Below, in pieces: positions 12,293-24,836 of a stretch of 64,000 nucleotides of DNA; the stretch's first letter is position 1, and each line of letters starts with the position of its first letter. The DNA comes from Porpolomopsis calyptriformis. Lineage: Eukaryota > Basidiomycota > Agaricomycetes > Agaricales > Hygrophoraceae. Under the pieces are notes generated by a model. That model had not been told where the DNA came from. It worked only from the letters and a program-made list of their open reading frames with translations, and searched no databases. The DNA is taken from the NCBI GenBank assembly GCA_951640195.1, contig OX621165.1, forward strand, positions 1,550,001 through 1,614,000. Direction: 5' to 3'. Made by a program: the position numbers and the translations under genes.

Positions 12293-14157
12293 TTACAACG
12301 TCCCTTGACTTTCAGGCGGTTGGTTGATCAGATCAAGTTCTCGGATGTCCACTCCTTCAAATGACCGATTTCTAACTCGCCGGCTCTCCAACTCTCGTTT
12401 GGCAAGCCAGAGGTGAAGCAGCTGGACACAATCTTTTGCCTGGATATCGATTTAGACGATTGCTAACCGATAAGTATCTTGAGCACCCACTCACCACAAC
12501 AAAGAGACCAAGACCGAGGGAATTTCGCCACCTATGGAAATCGAATCGGTAAGCATCCTCTAATCCCAGAGCATCAATTTCTCACCAGACAGGATCACAT
12601 TCCGCCCAAAGACGGGTACCACCCCAAACCGCCCCAAACGCAACTCTAACAGCTATAGCAAACCGCTCCAACCGGCTCATCCCCCGCCACTGATGGGAAC
12701 TTGTCAACGGATAGCGCCACAAAGCAGGGGTGAGAGGCATGCTGTTCAACGGTGGGCGGACAGCCAATATGCGGCGAAGAAGTGAGGACCGCTTCGACAG
12801 TTGAAATAGAAGCGCACCCATCCGGTTGGATATAGTCGGGGTGATGAGGGCGCCACCTATTAAACGACCTAGCGATGAGCCGGATACCCTAATGGTATGC
12901 TCCGCGGCAGCTGCCGCGTCCGGAGGAGGTTCTGCATTATTCTGCACTGCCCCCCCTTGTCCTTCTCCTTGTCCTCCTCCTTGTCCCTGTCCCTGTCCCT
13001 GTGGTCCCTGCCCCTGCCCTTGTTGGGCAGGCAGTCGATCGGGTTCCATATTGGCGCCGATGCGGATATTAAAGGGGCCATCATCGTTCAACGCCAACAC
13101 GAACCGTCTGACGGGGACCTCTGGTGTAGGTTTGGTGTCCAGCACCCAGTGGGAGAATCTATCGAAGAATCGTCTGTACATGGAACGAACAAATGGCACG
13201 ATGAGAAGGCCGAAAATAAACGGAGAAGGTGGCCATGCTGAATTGGGAGAGAGGGATGTTTGAAGCTTTTTCGCACTTTCAGGCTTCAGCAAGCCATCAA
13301 GGACGATACGTTCGTGAGAAACGACAGGAGATGAATTTGGCCATGGTAATAGGATGGGAACTATAGGTAGTATGTGACTCGTGAGTGGTGTGCGTGCCAA
13401 GATGAGGCCGATGGGGATGAGAGGAAGGTTGACAAAGGCGTGCCATGGCCAGTTACCTGTGGTGGTGCCAAATGTTTAGAATACATTCTGCACAGGCGGA
13501 GACGTACTGGGATCATCGGTTAACACCAGATCAAACATTCTAAACAATGGCCACATAAGTCACAGAACCCTGCGAGAAGACTGCGATGCATACTCTTTTC
13601 CAAGAAATTCTCCCAAAGCGTAAGCTCCGTATGCTGTACTCAGGATGTATACACCTAACCGTACGTTCAATCTCTTGATACGACAGAGGCAGCTAAATCA
13701 CACACCTGTTGAAAACGATGCCACTAATCCCACCATACTCACAATAGTGACTGCTCTCCCGGTTAATGAAAGACTCGTATTTCCAGCATTCAAAATCCGG
13801 AGCAATATCGGATTGTCGCTTTCCAATTCATAAATGGACCCGCACTGTGGACATTTGAGTGCATTCCGTGCACGCGAGGCGTTCTGTTGTGATGTCTGGA
13901 TCCATTGGAGCAGACAAGATTCGTGGGCTACAAGTGTGCACTTGCAAGGATGCACGAAGGTGGTAGGAGAAGGGTCTAAAGGATGCGGAGAGGTTGGAAA
14001 GTGGGCTTGAAGATATGAGACGTGCTTACGGTCGAATCGTTCCTCCTCTCGGCAAATGTAGCAGAGCTTGACCTGAGTCTGATTAGAGATGATCACCGCA
14101 GAACGAACCAGTCCTCACTCGCAAATCACTGACGGTTGGAATCCAAGGCCGAGCCAT
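12293..14157 (-). CDS. MARCH5-like RING-CH membrane E3 ubiquitin ligase
   Basis: The start MARPWIPTVSDLR is spliced to the RING-CH domain. Zinc ligands are CYIC, then HPCKC, HESC and CPQC (C4HC3 order, with a shorter gap than usual between C-x-C and H). Hydrophobic segments follow: TIVSMVGLVASFSTGVYILS, ALGEFL, WHAFVNLPLIPIGLIL and SPFIFGLLIVPFVRS. Next comes a Gln/Gly low-complexity loop (12950-13030 region), then GRLIGGALITPTISNRMGALLF. The TAYGA ... DDP ... LPLIPIGLILA spacing and the GALITPTI segment match the layout of animal MARCH5/MITOL, a mitochondrial outer-membrane ligase controlling fission factors. The last exons encode WWRNSLGLGLFVV and a basic tail ending ESQGTL. At least seven GT-AG introns are present. 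The mitochondrial location is inferred from resemblance. The generic call RING-CH membrane ligase is firm. Confidence 0.82.
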
Positions 14158-14372
14158 GCGTTGAGCGTCTTTTGCAACGTTTTACGCTGTTAGATCAGCA
14201 ACCGAGCCAAAATGAACATTCATAATGAACTACGACATCGAGACAGGTAACGAGCCGAATCCTTTTATTTAAGAAAGAAAACAACGGTGGGATTGCCAGG
14301 AGAACAGGTTGCCGTTGTGAAAAGGAGAGAAAGAAATCAGCAGAGAAAGTGCATATAGGCCCGAGAGAGACT

Positions 14373-15325
14373 TCAATGATCGTAGGGCGGAGTCACAGCC
14401 CTGTCTTCATCTTTTTTATCATCGCGATCCGGAGGGGGGGTGGTTCTCATCCTGTCATCCCTCCTCCTCTCCGGAGATGGGCTCCTTCTTTTCTCGGGGG
14501 TCCTGCTCCGCCTCCTCCTCGGTTCTCTATCTCTGTCTTTTTCCCTGTCCCTGTCTCTATCCCTGTCCTTGTCACTGTCCCTATCTTTCTCACGATCGTC
14601 CCTTTCGGAGCGTCGGCGAGGACTGCGGGAGCGGTCGCGGTCACGAGAGCGGTGGTTCGGGGACGAACGCCTGTCGTAACGCCAAACCGAAGAGGGAGGA
14701 TTCTTAGCCCACTAATTGGAGGGAAGATGAGAAAATGCATGCCAAGCGACGAGCCATTTGAACCTTACCTGGATACTTAAGCGAGACCCTTCAAAATTCC
14801 TTCCGTGCCTGTGCGGGAGAACGGTCAACTGGAGGGTGAACGCGGACGAAAATCGCGACGGACATGTCATAATAAGCATCTTCAGCATCGCGCTGGCTGC
14901 GGAACTCCACAAAAGCGTAACTGCGAGTTTGGATCGGAGATGGTTCGTTGAGCGATGGTCATTCTCGGGAGCGATTCGATACATTGGATGATCGAGGGAA
15001 GCGCTATCGACGACGAAATTCGCGAGAGAAGGAGAGAATCGACGACAAGGGCGCGGGAATATCACCTCGCGGAGACGTTCGACCCGATTCGACTAGGGAA
15101 ACAGGGGGAGTGAAGTGGCAATGAAAGGTGGACTTACGGGTTGGAACTCGCGTGGGGGTTACGGGGAGCAGGTACGTCGCAACGAACTAGAGGACCAAAT
15201 CTGAGGAGATGATGAGGCGCGTTCACTCTTTCGGTTGAAGCTAGCACTCACCGTTCAAACTCGTACGCAAGGTCTCGAGCGCGAGTGGCAGGGTGGAATC
15301 CACTGACGAAGAGGATGCGAGGCAT
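14373..15325 (-). CDS. srp1: SR-type splicing factor, single RRM plus RS domain (Srp1-like)
   Basis: Five exons, complement of 14373-14711, 14769-14808, 14864-14920, 15138-15200 and 15252-15325, give 190 aa. The N-terminal RRM has RNP2 ILFVSGF and RNP1 YAFVEFRS, with RARDLAYEFERFGPLVRCD and HGRNFEGSRLSIQWAKNPPS, which is very like S. pombe Srp1. The C-terminal half is an arginine-rich RS/RD/RE domain (repeated DRDRDRDRE, then RRRRSRTPEKRRSPSPERRR). It should bind pre-mRNA and act in splice-site choice in the nucleus, regulated by phosphorylation of the RS tail. The third intron, about 217 nt, is several times longer than its neighbours. It is divergent from the PPR gene, with only 95 bp between starts. 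Confidence 0.92.
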
Positions 15326-15420
15326 TTTAGTTTAAAGCAACAAAAAAAAAATCGTGTGAAAAAAGAAATATGTACATTTGATTGGATAATACTTTCCCAC
15401 GCCACGACCATGCTAATTGT
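15326..15420. promoter_or_regulatory. 95-bp bidirectional promoter, srp1 / PPR
   Basis: The two start codons face away from each other across 95 bp, which includes a run of nine A residues. There is no room for separate promoters, so a shared one is inferred. Confidence 0.4.
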
Positions 15421-17775
15421 ATGAACGTTTTCCGTCATGGCCAGCGATGTCGAGCAGTCTTTGGGACCCATAAGACCCTCGCTGACTGGGCCGAAATTCG
15501 GTTCACCAAAACTCTTCATCGGGAGACCGGCGATTCCGTTTGGCTCTTCGTGGACGCGCTCAGGAACTCAACGCGTCGCTTGCCTATAGCACATGCTGCG
15601 TTCAGACACGGAGTATCGCAAACCGAGTTGTCTGCGTTCAGAAACGCCGTATTCTCGACCAACATCGATGATGCCCTCTCAGCCCTCCGAGAAAAGGGCT
15701 TCATAACGTCAGAAAGAGACGTCACGGACACTCCGGAAAGGAGACACCTTCCAGTATGGTTGCTCATTTTGCTGATAAATCAGAAGGTTAGAAGACATAC
15801 CCACACTGGACCAATGCTGGACTTGCTGTATTCGCACCTTCCGATGACGCCTGCTCATCTCAGGCCTTCCTTGCTTGTTATGACCACCCTGTCTCTTGCC
15901 AGGTTCAATAACCTGCTCCCACTGCGTCAGATGGTTCAACTATTCCTCACCATTCCGTTGTCATACCCTGCCCTCCAGTTTAACATTCTTCTGCAAGCGA
16001 TCTCCCGATTCCCGTCATCTGTAGAAGCAGCGAACCAAGCAGTAACCCTCCTGGCCGCAATGGAGTCGCGTCAAATTCCACTGCATTCTAGAACCTACAA
16101 CTCCCTATTATCCGATCGTTTCGTCACCCTTCAATTGGTGAAATCCTTGCGTGCTCGAATGATCCACGATGGCTTTGTTTCTACCGCGTCACAATTGGAA
16201 ACTTATCTGCGGGTCTTTTCCAAAAACGGGGCGATTCACAACGTGAAAGACTATTTAAACGCTGTTCAAGTTCATACACGGGAATTGAACATACCTGGTA
16301 TCAATCCTACCAACTCGCAGGACGAGCCAAAAAGCTCACGCCACGCTATGGTTGTCCACTCCTTGGCGGCGTTTCACAACGATAGCATTTCCGCATTCGA
16401 ATATTTGAAACGGCTTCTTGAGCTCGAGACCACTAATGTAGTTCCAGAAAACAAAACTCACCGACACTTGCGCACCCCGCGCTTCTCTGCTCATTCAAAA
16501 AAGACGGTTGATATTTATGATTGGACAACTGCACTCGCCGTCGCAGCCCGAGACAAAAAAGTCTCATCGAATGCGCTCGCGCAGCTCTTTGACAGCGTTC
16601 GCGCGAGAACGACAACATTCTCTCCAAACATCGTAACTTATACGGTTTTTATGCGGGGCCTCCTCTATCGTCGAGATTATACAGCCGCTCAGGAAGCATG
16701 GGAGTCGCTTGTCCGAGAGGGACATGTGCTCGATCGAAAAGCTCTGACGATTGGCTTGCAAGTATTGACGCGAGCGCGAATCCCGCTCAGGGCATTCTGC
16801 CTCCTTGAAACTTTTTCTGCGAAACCGGATATACATGGCGCGATTCCCTTCAAATTACAATCTCGGCCACCGGGTCGACGCCAACTTCCGATCGTCGTGA
16901 CCACTATTGTTATGAACGAGTTCATGGTATCGTTGTTGCGCATCGGGCGTCCGGACGTCGTGTTCAAATTGTGGGATCATATGGAAACGCTCTATGGCGC
17001 CAGTCCAGACGCTGCGTCGCTCAATATCCTTCTCAAGTCTGCGCGTCTTTCATCCAAACTGGATGATTCGTTCGCCGGAGTCCTCTCTCAACTCTCGTCG
17101 AAGAATCCGTTTCGCAAACACGCGCCTGAACTCTCTGGACGGGCGGAGATCGTTTCCTGTATCAAAAACATGTTGGGTGATGAGACAGGGAAGACGGTTG
17201 GCTACCAAAGTGTGATGTGGAATGGCGTGCCTGGGTGGCAGTGGGCGATCCACATCTTCCACCGGGTTGTGCTTGGCAACTGGCCTCATCTTCGGGAGGT
17301 TCGACCGCCGGCTAATGTGGTGCGCGTTTCGAGCAAGGCAGCCGCCTTGCACCCTATGGGTGAACTCGCCCAAAGGGTTGGTGGACCGCGTATGACGGGT
17401 GTTGATGGAGATGACGTCCTTCGACGATCGAAAGCGGGGCCTTATCCCCAAATTATCCCGAATGACACCACGTTCTTCCCGTACATCCAACTCCTCGGCA
17501 TCCAGTCACTTGCTTCCGAAATCCCCCTCGCGCTAGCGTGGATGCGCAGCCTGGAAATAGTACCGTCCACGGACACGCTTGCGATGGCGCTCGTGTTCTG
17601 GGGAGAGGTCAGCTTGCAGGCACCGTTAATTGAAAGTTGGGTTGGAGAGAGCAGCGAGTATGTGAAGCTCGTTCGTTGGATTAGAGATTGGGTTGGCAAT
17701 GAGAGGGTTCCGAGAGAGGAGGATATCAGGCATTGGTTGAGAGTGATAGCTACGATACGAAATGCCCGCGGTTGA
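15421..17775 (+). CDS. Pentatricopeptide-repeat-type protein, probably mitochondrial
   Basis: A single exon of 784 codons starts at the first in-frame ATG (MNVFRHGQRCRAVFGTHKTL). The frame is open further upstream only through a non-ATG codon. Helical-hairpin repeats of about 35 residues are visible, for example NIVTYTVFMRGLLYRRDYTA followed by AQEAWESLVREG, and DAASLNILLKSARLSSKLDD. The basic, Arg-rich N-terminus fits mitochondrial import. Fungal PPR proteins bind organellar RNA and act in mitochondrial RNA stability or translation. The specific target cannot be read from the sequence. No introns were seen, unlike most genes here. Confidence 0.8.
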   Translation: MNVFRHGQRCRAVFGTHKTLADWAEIRFTKTLHRETGDSVWLFVDALRNSTRRLPIAHAAFRHGVSQTELSAFRNAVFSTNIDDALSALREKGFITSERDVTDTPERRHLPVWLLILLINQKVRRHTHTGPMLDLLYSHLPMTPAHLRPSLLVMTTLSLARFNNLLPLRQMVQLFLTIPLSYPALQFNILLQAISRFPSSVEAANQAVTLLAAMESRQIPLHSRTYNSLLSDRFVTLQLVKSLRARMIHDGFVSTASQLETYLRVFSKNGAIHNVKDYLNAVQVHTRELNIPGINPTNSQDEPKSSRHAMVVHSLAAFHNDSISAFEYLKRLLELETTNVVPENKTHRHLRTPRFSAHSKKTVDIYDWTTALAVAARDKKVSSNALAQLFDSVRARTTTFSPNIVTYTVFMRGLLYRRDYTAAQEAWESLVREGHVLDRKALTIGLQVLTRARIPLRAFCLLETFSAKPDIHGAIPFKLQSRPPGRRQLPIVVTTIVMNEFMVSLLRIGRPDVVFKLWDHMETLYGASPDAASLNILLKSARLSSKLDDSFAGVLSQLSSKNPFRKHAPELSGRAEIVSCIKNMLGDETGKTVGYQSVMWNGVPGWQWAIHIFHRVVLGNWPHLREVRPPANVVRVSSKAAALHPMGELAQRVGGPRMTGVDGDDVLRRSKAGPYPQIIPNDTTFFPYIQLLGIQSLASEIPLALAWMRSLEIVPSTDTLAMALVFWGEVSLQAPLIESWVGESSEYVKLVRWIRDWVGNERVPREEDIRHWLRVIATIRNARG

Positions 17776-17928
17776 TGCAGGCAAGGTAGATAGATACGCC
17801 TCATCAATTGAATACCTAGACTCGAATTTCTGCTTTTACATTGTTTGAATTACACGTACAGATACAACCCCACTTGAGCCAGAGCAGTACCAGCAACAGT
17901 CTAGGTATGACCGCGCCAACGAAGACGT

Positions 17929-18901
17929 CTACCCCTTCTTCTGCTGAGCCTTCTTCTTGGCTTCTATCTCGGCGGCTTTGGCTTTAAGCAGAAATGAGTA
18001 TGTGGCCAATAAAGTTGATGGGATCCACGCGCACCTTCAGCTTCAGCCTTCCTCTTGGCTTGCGCCGCTTCGCGCTCTGCTCGAACCTTGGCCAGTCTAG
18101 CGAGGTCGGCTTTGGCTTCGTCTGTCTTGCCTTGGAGATGAAGCTGGTGTGACAACATTAAGCGCGAGGATAATATGGGTTCGGGCGTTGGTTGCCACTC
18201 ACTTTCCAGTACCGATCCTTTGCATCCGCCTTCTCCTTTTGTTCCCTACAGCCGGAGTCAATCATTTGATACGGACGGAGGAAATGGACGGGAAGTAGAC
18301 CTCTCTCGACGAGATAACTCTCGGGGTGAACCCAAATCTGATATGTTCATCTTCTTGGTGACATGATTTGGATTGATCAAATCTGGGTCCTCTTCCTCTT
18401 CCTCCTCTCCGAGCGAAGTTTGTTTCAGAGCAGCTCGCTTTTTCTTCAACTCGCGTCTTTCGGCACGGGTGAGATCAGGTTGACTGCCATCCGCTCCTTC
18501 TTCTTCTTCCTCTTCCTCTTCGTCCTCCTCCTCGTCCTCCTCCTCTACTTCCTCCTCCTCCCCCTCCTCCTTGTTTTCCTCGTCGTCACCCTCTTTGTTG
18601 TTCCGGAGATTCCTGAAGATGATAAGAATGATCGTACTCAGATTTAGGGAAAAGCAGTTAAAATGTATCCACCATTTCTGATCAGTGGGCACCGCTGTAC
18701 CATTCTCGTCGAGAACCATGTTCTTGCTAGGAAACCGATTGCGGTTGATGTGCGTTGCAAACATTGACAGAGTCACTTTACCTGAAGTTCCTACCACCGC
18801 CGCGCTTAGCCTTGAATTTACCTGATAATCGACCCGATCTCGTCAGCACAGTGTCCGCTGTGTAGAACAGAAAGCATTGGGTTACCTGCCCCCCTGGCCA
18901 T
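17929..18901 (-). CDS. PDAP1-like phosphoprotein (28-kDa heat/acid-stable family)
   Basis: The start MARGAGKFKAKRGGGRNFR is made from two short exons. A strongly acidic Glu-rich tract follows (18495-18600). After it come DPDLINPNHVTKKMNISDL, GSPRELSRREREQ, then DRYWK, LHLQGKTDEAKADLARLA and a Lys/Ala-rich coiled-coil tail ending KKKAQQKKG. The ELSRRERE ... GKTDEAKADLARLA block is the PDAP1/PP28 family signature. The family is a casein-kinase substrate of poorly defined role. It is divergent from NDUFA6 with 85 bp between starts. Confidence 0.9.
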
Positions 18902-18986
18902 GGTTGTTATGGTTGATGGAAGAGCTGCGAGTGGTCACGCGGGTGCCTCATTGTGAATTCCCAAATATTGCCGCACAAAACCAACA

Positions 18987-19480
18987 ATGACAACAATACC
19001 AGCTCGCTTGGCACGGGCTAGCAGAACGTCTGGCAGTCTTTCGGAAGCTCGTTCGCGAGCCATTCAACTCTACCGTGAATGGTATCGCTCGGTGTGCATC
19101 CCCAGAAACTTATGTGCAAAGGTGACTGATATGTCTGTAGGCACCCGAAATCGTGTCTATCTACGCTCTGAACGTTTCCCCGGCGCACATCCGACATGTG
19201 GTACGCCAGAAGTTTGAGAGGAACCGATACGTGACGGATTCTCGTACGATCGACGTGCTGCTAGAGAAGAGCAGACAGGAATACCAGGAGACGATGAATT
19301 GCTGGAAGCAGACGGACCATGTTTTGGGGATTCTACTGCAGTCGAAGGATAGACCTCAAAGAACATTTTTGCAAAAGTTTTATGAAGGTGTGTCCCGACT
19401 ATGGCTTAGTGAGCGGCTTGCTCAGTATTCGAACAGGCAGGGACGAGGATGGTGTTGTGCCTGCAGCCACTGGGATATAA
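18987..19480 (+). CDS. NDUFA6: NADH dehydrogenase (complex I) LYR subunit NDUFA6/B14
   Basis: Exons 18987-19091, 19141-19387 and 19437-19480 give 131 aa. The LYR tripeptide motif lies in SRAIQLYREWYRSAPEIV, followed by SPAHIRHVVRQKFERNRYV, then DVLLEKSRQEYQETMNCWKQ and TDHVLGILL, the pattern of NDUFA6 homologues. The protein is an accessory subunit at the matrix arm of mitochondrial complex I and binds acyl-carrier protein. The last exon is short and encodes GRDEDGVVPAATGI. Confidence 0.93.
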
Positions 19481-19780
19481 TATGTAGCATTGAACTGAAT
19501 CATTGAACCGGGCCATGAACACCTCAGATCAATTACCTACATCTACGATGAGGCTGAGCACAGCCTGTGTCGTCTGATTATTATTCGTCGCATAAATTTT
19601 TTAGACAGATTCAGACTAAATCAGCATGAATCATCTGAACGTTCGCTCGTTTCGCCTCGGGTTTGGAGTTCCGGCCTATGATCTCCGACGGCCGTGCACC
19701 CGTATAAAACCGACGTCAGAAGCTTGAAAAACCCACTCGAATCGTTCATCTTCACCACATCGTAGCTTTCTTTATTCATC
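19481..19780 (+). promoter_or_regulatory. gpd promoter with TATA box at 19703-19709
   Basis: TATAAAA lies 72-78 nt upstream of the gpd ATG, followed by a pyrimidine-rich leader ending CTTTCTTTATTCATC before the ATG. This is the usual arrangement of a strongly expressed fungal gene. The remaining part holds no gene. Confidence 0.55.
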
Positions 19781-21264
<1,484 letters not shown>

Positions 21265-21466
21265 ATTTGCCATTGTCGATCAAGGATGAATGGTTGGAGA
21301 CGGTGGCCGAGAGGTGGCATAGAAATAAATTCGAGGCAGTTTCTTGTACTTGTGATAGAGAGTTGGGGACCTTCGTACCCGCTGTATTTGTGAAATTGAA
21401 TTTAGTATCATGTGACTATAAAATCAATCGAAAAAAAAAAATTGTTCAGAGGGATTGATTACCTTC

Positions 21467-24289
21467 ATGTCAAGAACGTTCTTTTTGCCAGCTGCCCTCT
21501 TGGACCTGACCTTGGCTCGTGTCGTTGCTCCGCGCAATGTGCCTCAGGCACGATGGGGTCTACTTCTTTCCCAAGCATCCGTCAGAGCTATGCACGGAGC
21601 GGCCCTGGCTACGAATCCTAGTCTGCAATATGGGACCGATCTGGGTCCACCAAGTACTTACCAGGGGTGCGTTCCGGCGTATTTATTTGGCTGCATCAGA
21701 ATCTTAGCTTAGGTTCGCAGTGGGAGACTACGTCCAAGGCAAGACGCTTTAACTCCCAAAACTGCAGCGACAGAACTAGGTCGTCGTGTCCAGGCCTTGC
21801 AGGAAACAGTGGTATCCGAGGTGTGTACATCAGCTTCAACCTCCATCGATAATGTCCTGACGACCGCGATCGAGGAATCCTTATTTGGCCTTCCGAGTTT
21901 CTCTGAAGAGGAGCTTTCGGTGATATATAAGGATCTGCTTGCGCTACCTGACTCGGGCAACGTGACAGGTGTGGATTTGCACCGTGCAGATTCGCGGGAA
22001 GACGATTTATTTATTGTAAAATCCATCGAGGGACGGTTATTGGCGGAGGACACGGATGCTACTTCTTCACTTGCACAACCTTACCGCAGAGTCTTGTCCC
22101 GCGCACAAGATATTGTCACTCGTATAGAAGCAGTACGAGCGGTAGCCGCGGTCCCCTCTACCACTTCTGCCCCTTCACTGATAAATGTTCCTGTCGCGCT
22201 GCTCACCAACCATGAATGGGCTGCGTTGACTCGCGTTTGCGTATGTAACTTGCTTCTTTGCTTTAATGAGTGGACAGTCACTGCTCTGGTTTAGGTTCAC
22301 ATGAATGACGAAGAAGCGGCTGAATTATCGTTGGATCTCATGAGGGTAGGCATCGAATTCCCTCAAGCTACATGCTATTAATATATCTGATCCTTTCAGC
22401 GTTCCGGTCTCAGTCCCTCGGAAGAATCGATCATCCGAGTTCTGGAATTATATGTCAGTTGTGGTAATTCCAGCAAAGCTGATCAAATCATGGCTAAATT
22501 CACCACAGGTAAATCTCTAATCTTTATTCACCGCTTACCTCTATCAACTCTCCTACAGGTGCTCCATCCGAGCGCCAGCGCGACCTCCACATCAAGGCGC
22601 ATCTCAAAGCAACACCCCGAGGTACCATCCCAACCTCTGCCCTCTCTGTCCTTCACGCATATGAAGTCCAATATCTTCCGCCACCTCTGATCACCTATAC
22701 GCGTGTCGTCACTGCCCTTTTCAGTTCACATTCGTCCCTCGCATACGCCCAAGCATGGGACCTCTTCGCCCACATGAGATATGTAGCTCACCCCAAACCC
22801 GACGCCCTTCTCTACACCTTGATGATCCGCGCTTGTGCTTCCTCTCCTATTGCTTCATCCGAGCCGGAACGCGCCTTGGACCTTTGGACCGAGATGACGG
22901 TCGATAACAGGATCCCCCCGAATGCGGGTGCTTATGGTGCTATCATCCTCGCTTGCGCACGATCAGGAAGGAAGATGTATGTGAATGAGGCATTTCGTTT
23001 GGCAAGGGAGATGCTGGATGCGCATCGGGACGCGGAAGGGCAGTCAGCGTTTCGGCCAGACCAGAGGACGTTTTGCGCCTTGTTGGAAGGTGCGAAGAGG
23101 ATTGGGGATTTAGGACGGGTGAGGTGGATTTTGGCCGAGATGGTGGGGTCTCGTGGGAAAGAAGAGTATGGTGACGTGAAGGTGAACGAAGAGGTCATGA
23201 TGCATGTGTTTCATGGGTATGCGTCGTATAAGCCACCATTCCAACGGTCAACGGCACTACTGTTTGATGAAGAGAAACGCGCTGGGCAGCTGTTGCAGGG
23301 ATCACATTCGGAATTTAATCACCAACGTCATATTCCACCTCGAAGTGGCCTCCCAGTCGAGGATAAAGACCCGAGCTTCTCGCACCTTCCTCCGCAAAGC
23401 AGATCGGATGTGGCCGCCGAGGCCCAGGCACTTTTCACACGCATTGTCGAAGACACAAGTGCCAGGCGGTCTGGCTCAAACTGTGACGCAGAAGATCGTC
23501 GTGGGACTTTGGATAAACAGTTCAGATATGTCCAGCTGACGCCGCGGCTTCTTAACTCTTACCTCTCAGTCCATTACGCACATTCATCTCTGCAAGTTGC
23601 CCGAGAGCTGTTCGAAACGCTGTTCGAGAGCCTGGGTGTGCAGAGGAACCCATGCTCTTTCGTGGACGCCTTGGAGAGATGCGGTGCGTCTAAGCCGGGA
23701 GTTGAGAGGACCATTGCGCTCGCCTTCTCTCAAGCGTTGTGGGCCGACTGGCGTGTTCTGGAGGACGGATGGAGGGACGGAAGGATGGAAGCGGATGGTG
23801 TTGATGCAAGGATGGTCGAGCGAGCACATGTCGCAATGATACGCGTGTTGGTTCTGTAAGTCTCCCTCCCATTTCCTTCATCGAAATGGTTCAAACTTGA
23901 TGTATAGGACGGACAATGTGGATCGAGCGCTGGACTTGGTTAAATGTTTCTTTGAGCGGTATTCCCCGACTGCCGTTCGCAGGCCAGCGCCGAAGCCGGC
24001 CTTCCGATCGACTCGTACGATCCTGACTGGTGCGCGCCCTTTGGTGCGCATGACGTCGTCCACGGAGATTCCGGACGACACCGTACCACCCCTGCTTACC
24101 TTCGCGGACGTGGAAGTCCTACATCACCGGCTCGTTGCGGCCGAAAACATCAAGGCGATCGGGTACCTCAAGTATGTGTGCAAGGCGTACGAAGGTGCTT
24201 TGAGAACGAGGAGAGATGAAACGATGAAGGCTCGGCCTGTAAAGGAGGATGTTGTTTTGGGCGCCGGGGAAACGCGTGTGGTTCAATAA
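21467..24289 (+). CDS. PPR-type protein, probably mitochondrial
   Basis: The start MSRTFFLPAALLDLTLARVV has the look of a mitochondrial presequence. It continues through about six exons with short introns (21669-21717, 22239-22294, 22345-22399, 22510-22559 and 23857-23907 approximately). PPR-like repeats include DALLYTLMIRACASSP, NAGAYGAIILACARSGRK and DQRTFCALLEGAKRIGDLGR. A later region LTPRLLNSYLSVHYAHSSLQ followed by VARELFETLFE also folds as a helical hairpin. The tail after the last intron reads DNVDRALDLVKCFFERYSP and ends AGETRVVQ. It is probably an RNA-binding factor of mitochondria, with no specific role readable. It starts 200 bp after gpd on the same strand. Confidence 0.78.
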
Positions 24290-24324
24290 TGTCATTATAA
24301 TCATCCGTGTAATTGCACTAATGA

Positions 24325-24442
24325 GGTTGCGGTCCTAACTAAATTGCGTAGCCACATTGCAACATTCATCCAACAGTCACGACACCTGTGACTCAATTGA
24401 ATACTTGCAATGTGGCTGGGCATTTTAGTTTGGACTGTAACC
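24325..24442. repeat. 118-bp imperfect fold-back
   Basis: Arms 24325-24362 and 24405-24442 (38 nt each, about six mismatches) pair outermost as GGTTGCGGTCC against GGTTACAGTCC. The innermost 13 bp (AGCCACATTGCAA) are perfect. The 42-nt loop holds a second small hairpin (AGTCAC ... GTGACT). It lies 36 bp after the PPR stop codon and 128 bp before the next ATG. It could be a MITE relic or a structured 3' UTR. Confidence 0.65.
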
Positions 24443-24569
24443 AAAGTTGTCCAAAGCGAAGAATCGTTTATAAGGTCAGCCATTCTGCTTTTCGTCTCCT
24501 TCATCTTGACTTGTATCCACCACCATCCCACACATCACATACCCATAAACCCTTTTGACTTGTTCAAAT

Positions 24570-24836
24570 ATGTTCAGGACTAGGAACGTGACTCCTCCCG
24601 TCGTCCGCTTCCACGACGAGTATCGCCCAGACTGCGTCGCGTACAGCATCAATCTGGATGACGTGTTGAAAGCTCTTCAGAAGGCCCAGTCACCCGCCGT
24701 TATATCCCCCATGGAGACGACCACCTGGCGGGACCTGCGTGGCGACCTCTTACGGTCGGTGAAGAATTTGGTCCACGATGGGCTCAAGAAGAGGACCAAG
24801 AGCCGCTTTGGTATCGAAAATATCCCTGTTCGGTGA
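24570..24836 (+). CDS. small hypothetical protein (88 aa)
   Basis: An intronless ORF beginning MFRTRNVTPPVVRFHDEYRP and ending GIENIPVR. I do not recognise it. Support is modest: TTTATAAGG about 95 nt upstream, a CA/CT-rich leader before the ATG, and a charged, non-repetitive composition with DDVLKALQKAQ and DLRGDLLRSVKNLVHDGLKK helices. A run of 18 A residues (24850-24867) begins 13 nt after the stop. Together with the lack of introns, this hints at a retrocopy. It may also be spurious. Confidence 0.4.
   Translation: MFRTRNVTPPVVRFHDEYRPDCVAYSINLDDVLKALQKAQSPAVISPMETTTWRDLRGDLLRSVKNLVHDGLKKRTKSRFGIENIPVR

Noticed and set aside
12280..12300. Perfect 8-bp inverted repeat at the convergent 3' ends of eIF2-gamma and the RING-CH gene
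   Set aside because: It is short and AT-rich. It could aid 3' end formation but is too common by chance to report as a terminator.
12826..13263. Plus-strand ORF rich in Pro/Cys
   Set aside because: It is the mirror of the Gln/Gly repeat of the MARCH5-like gene.
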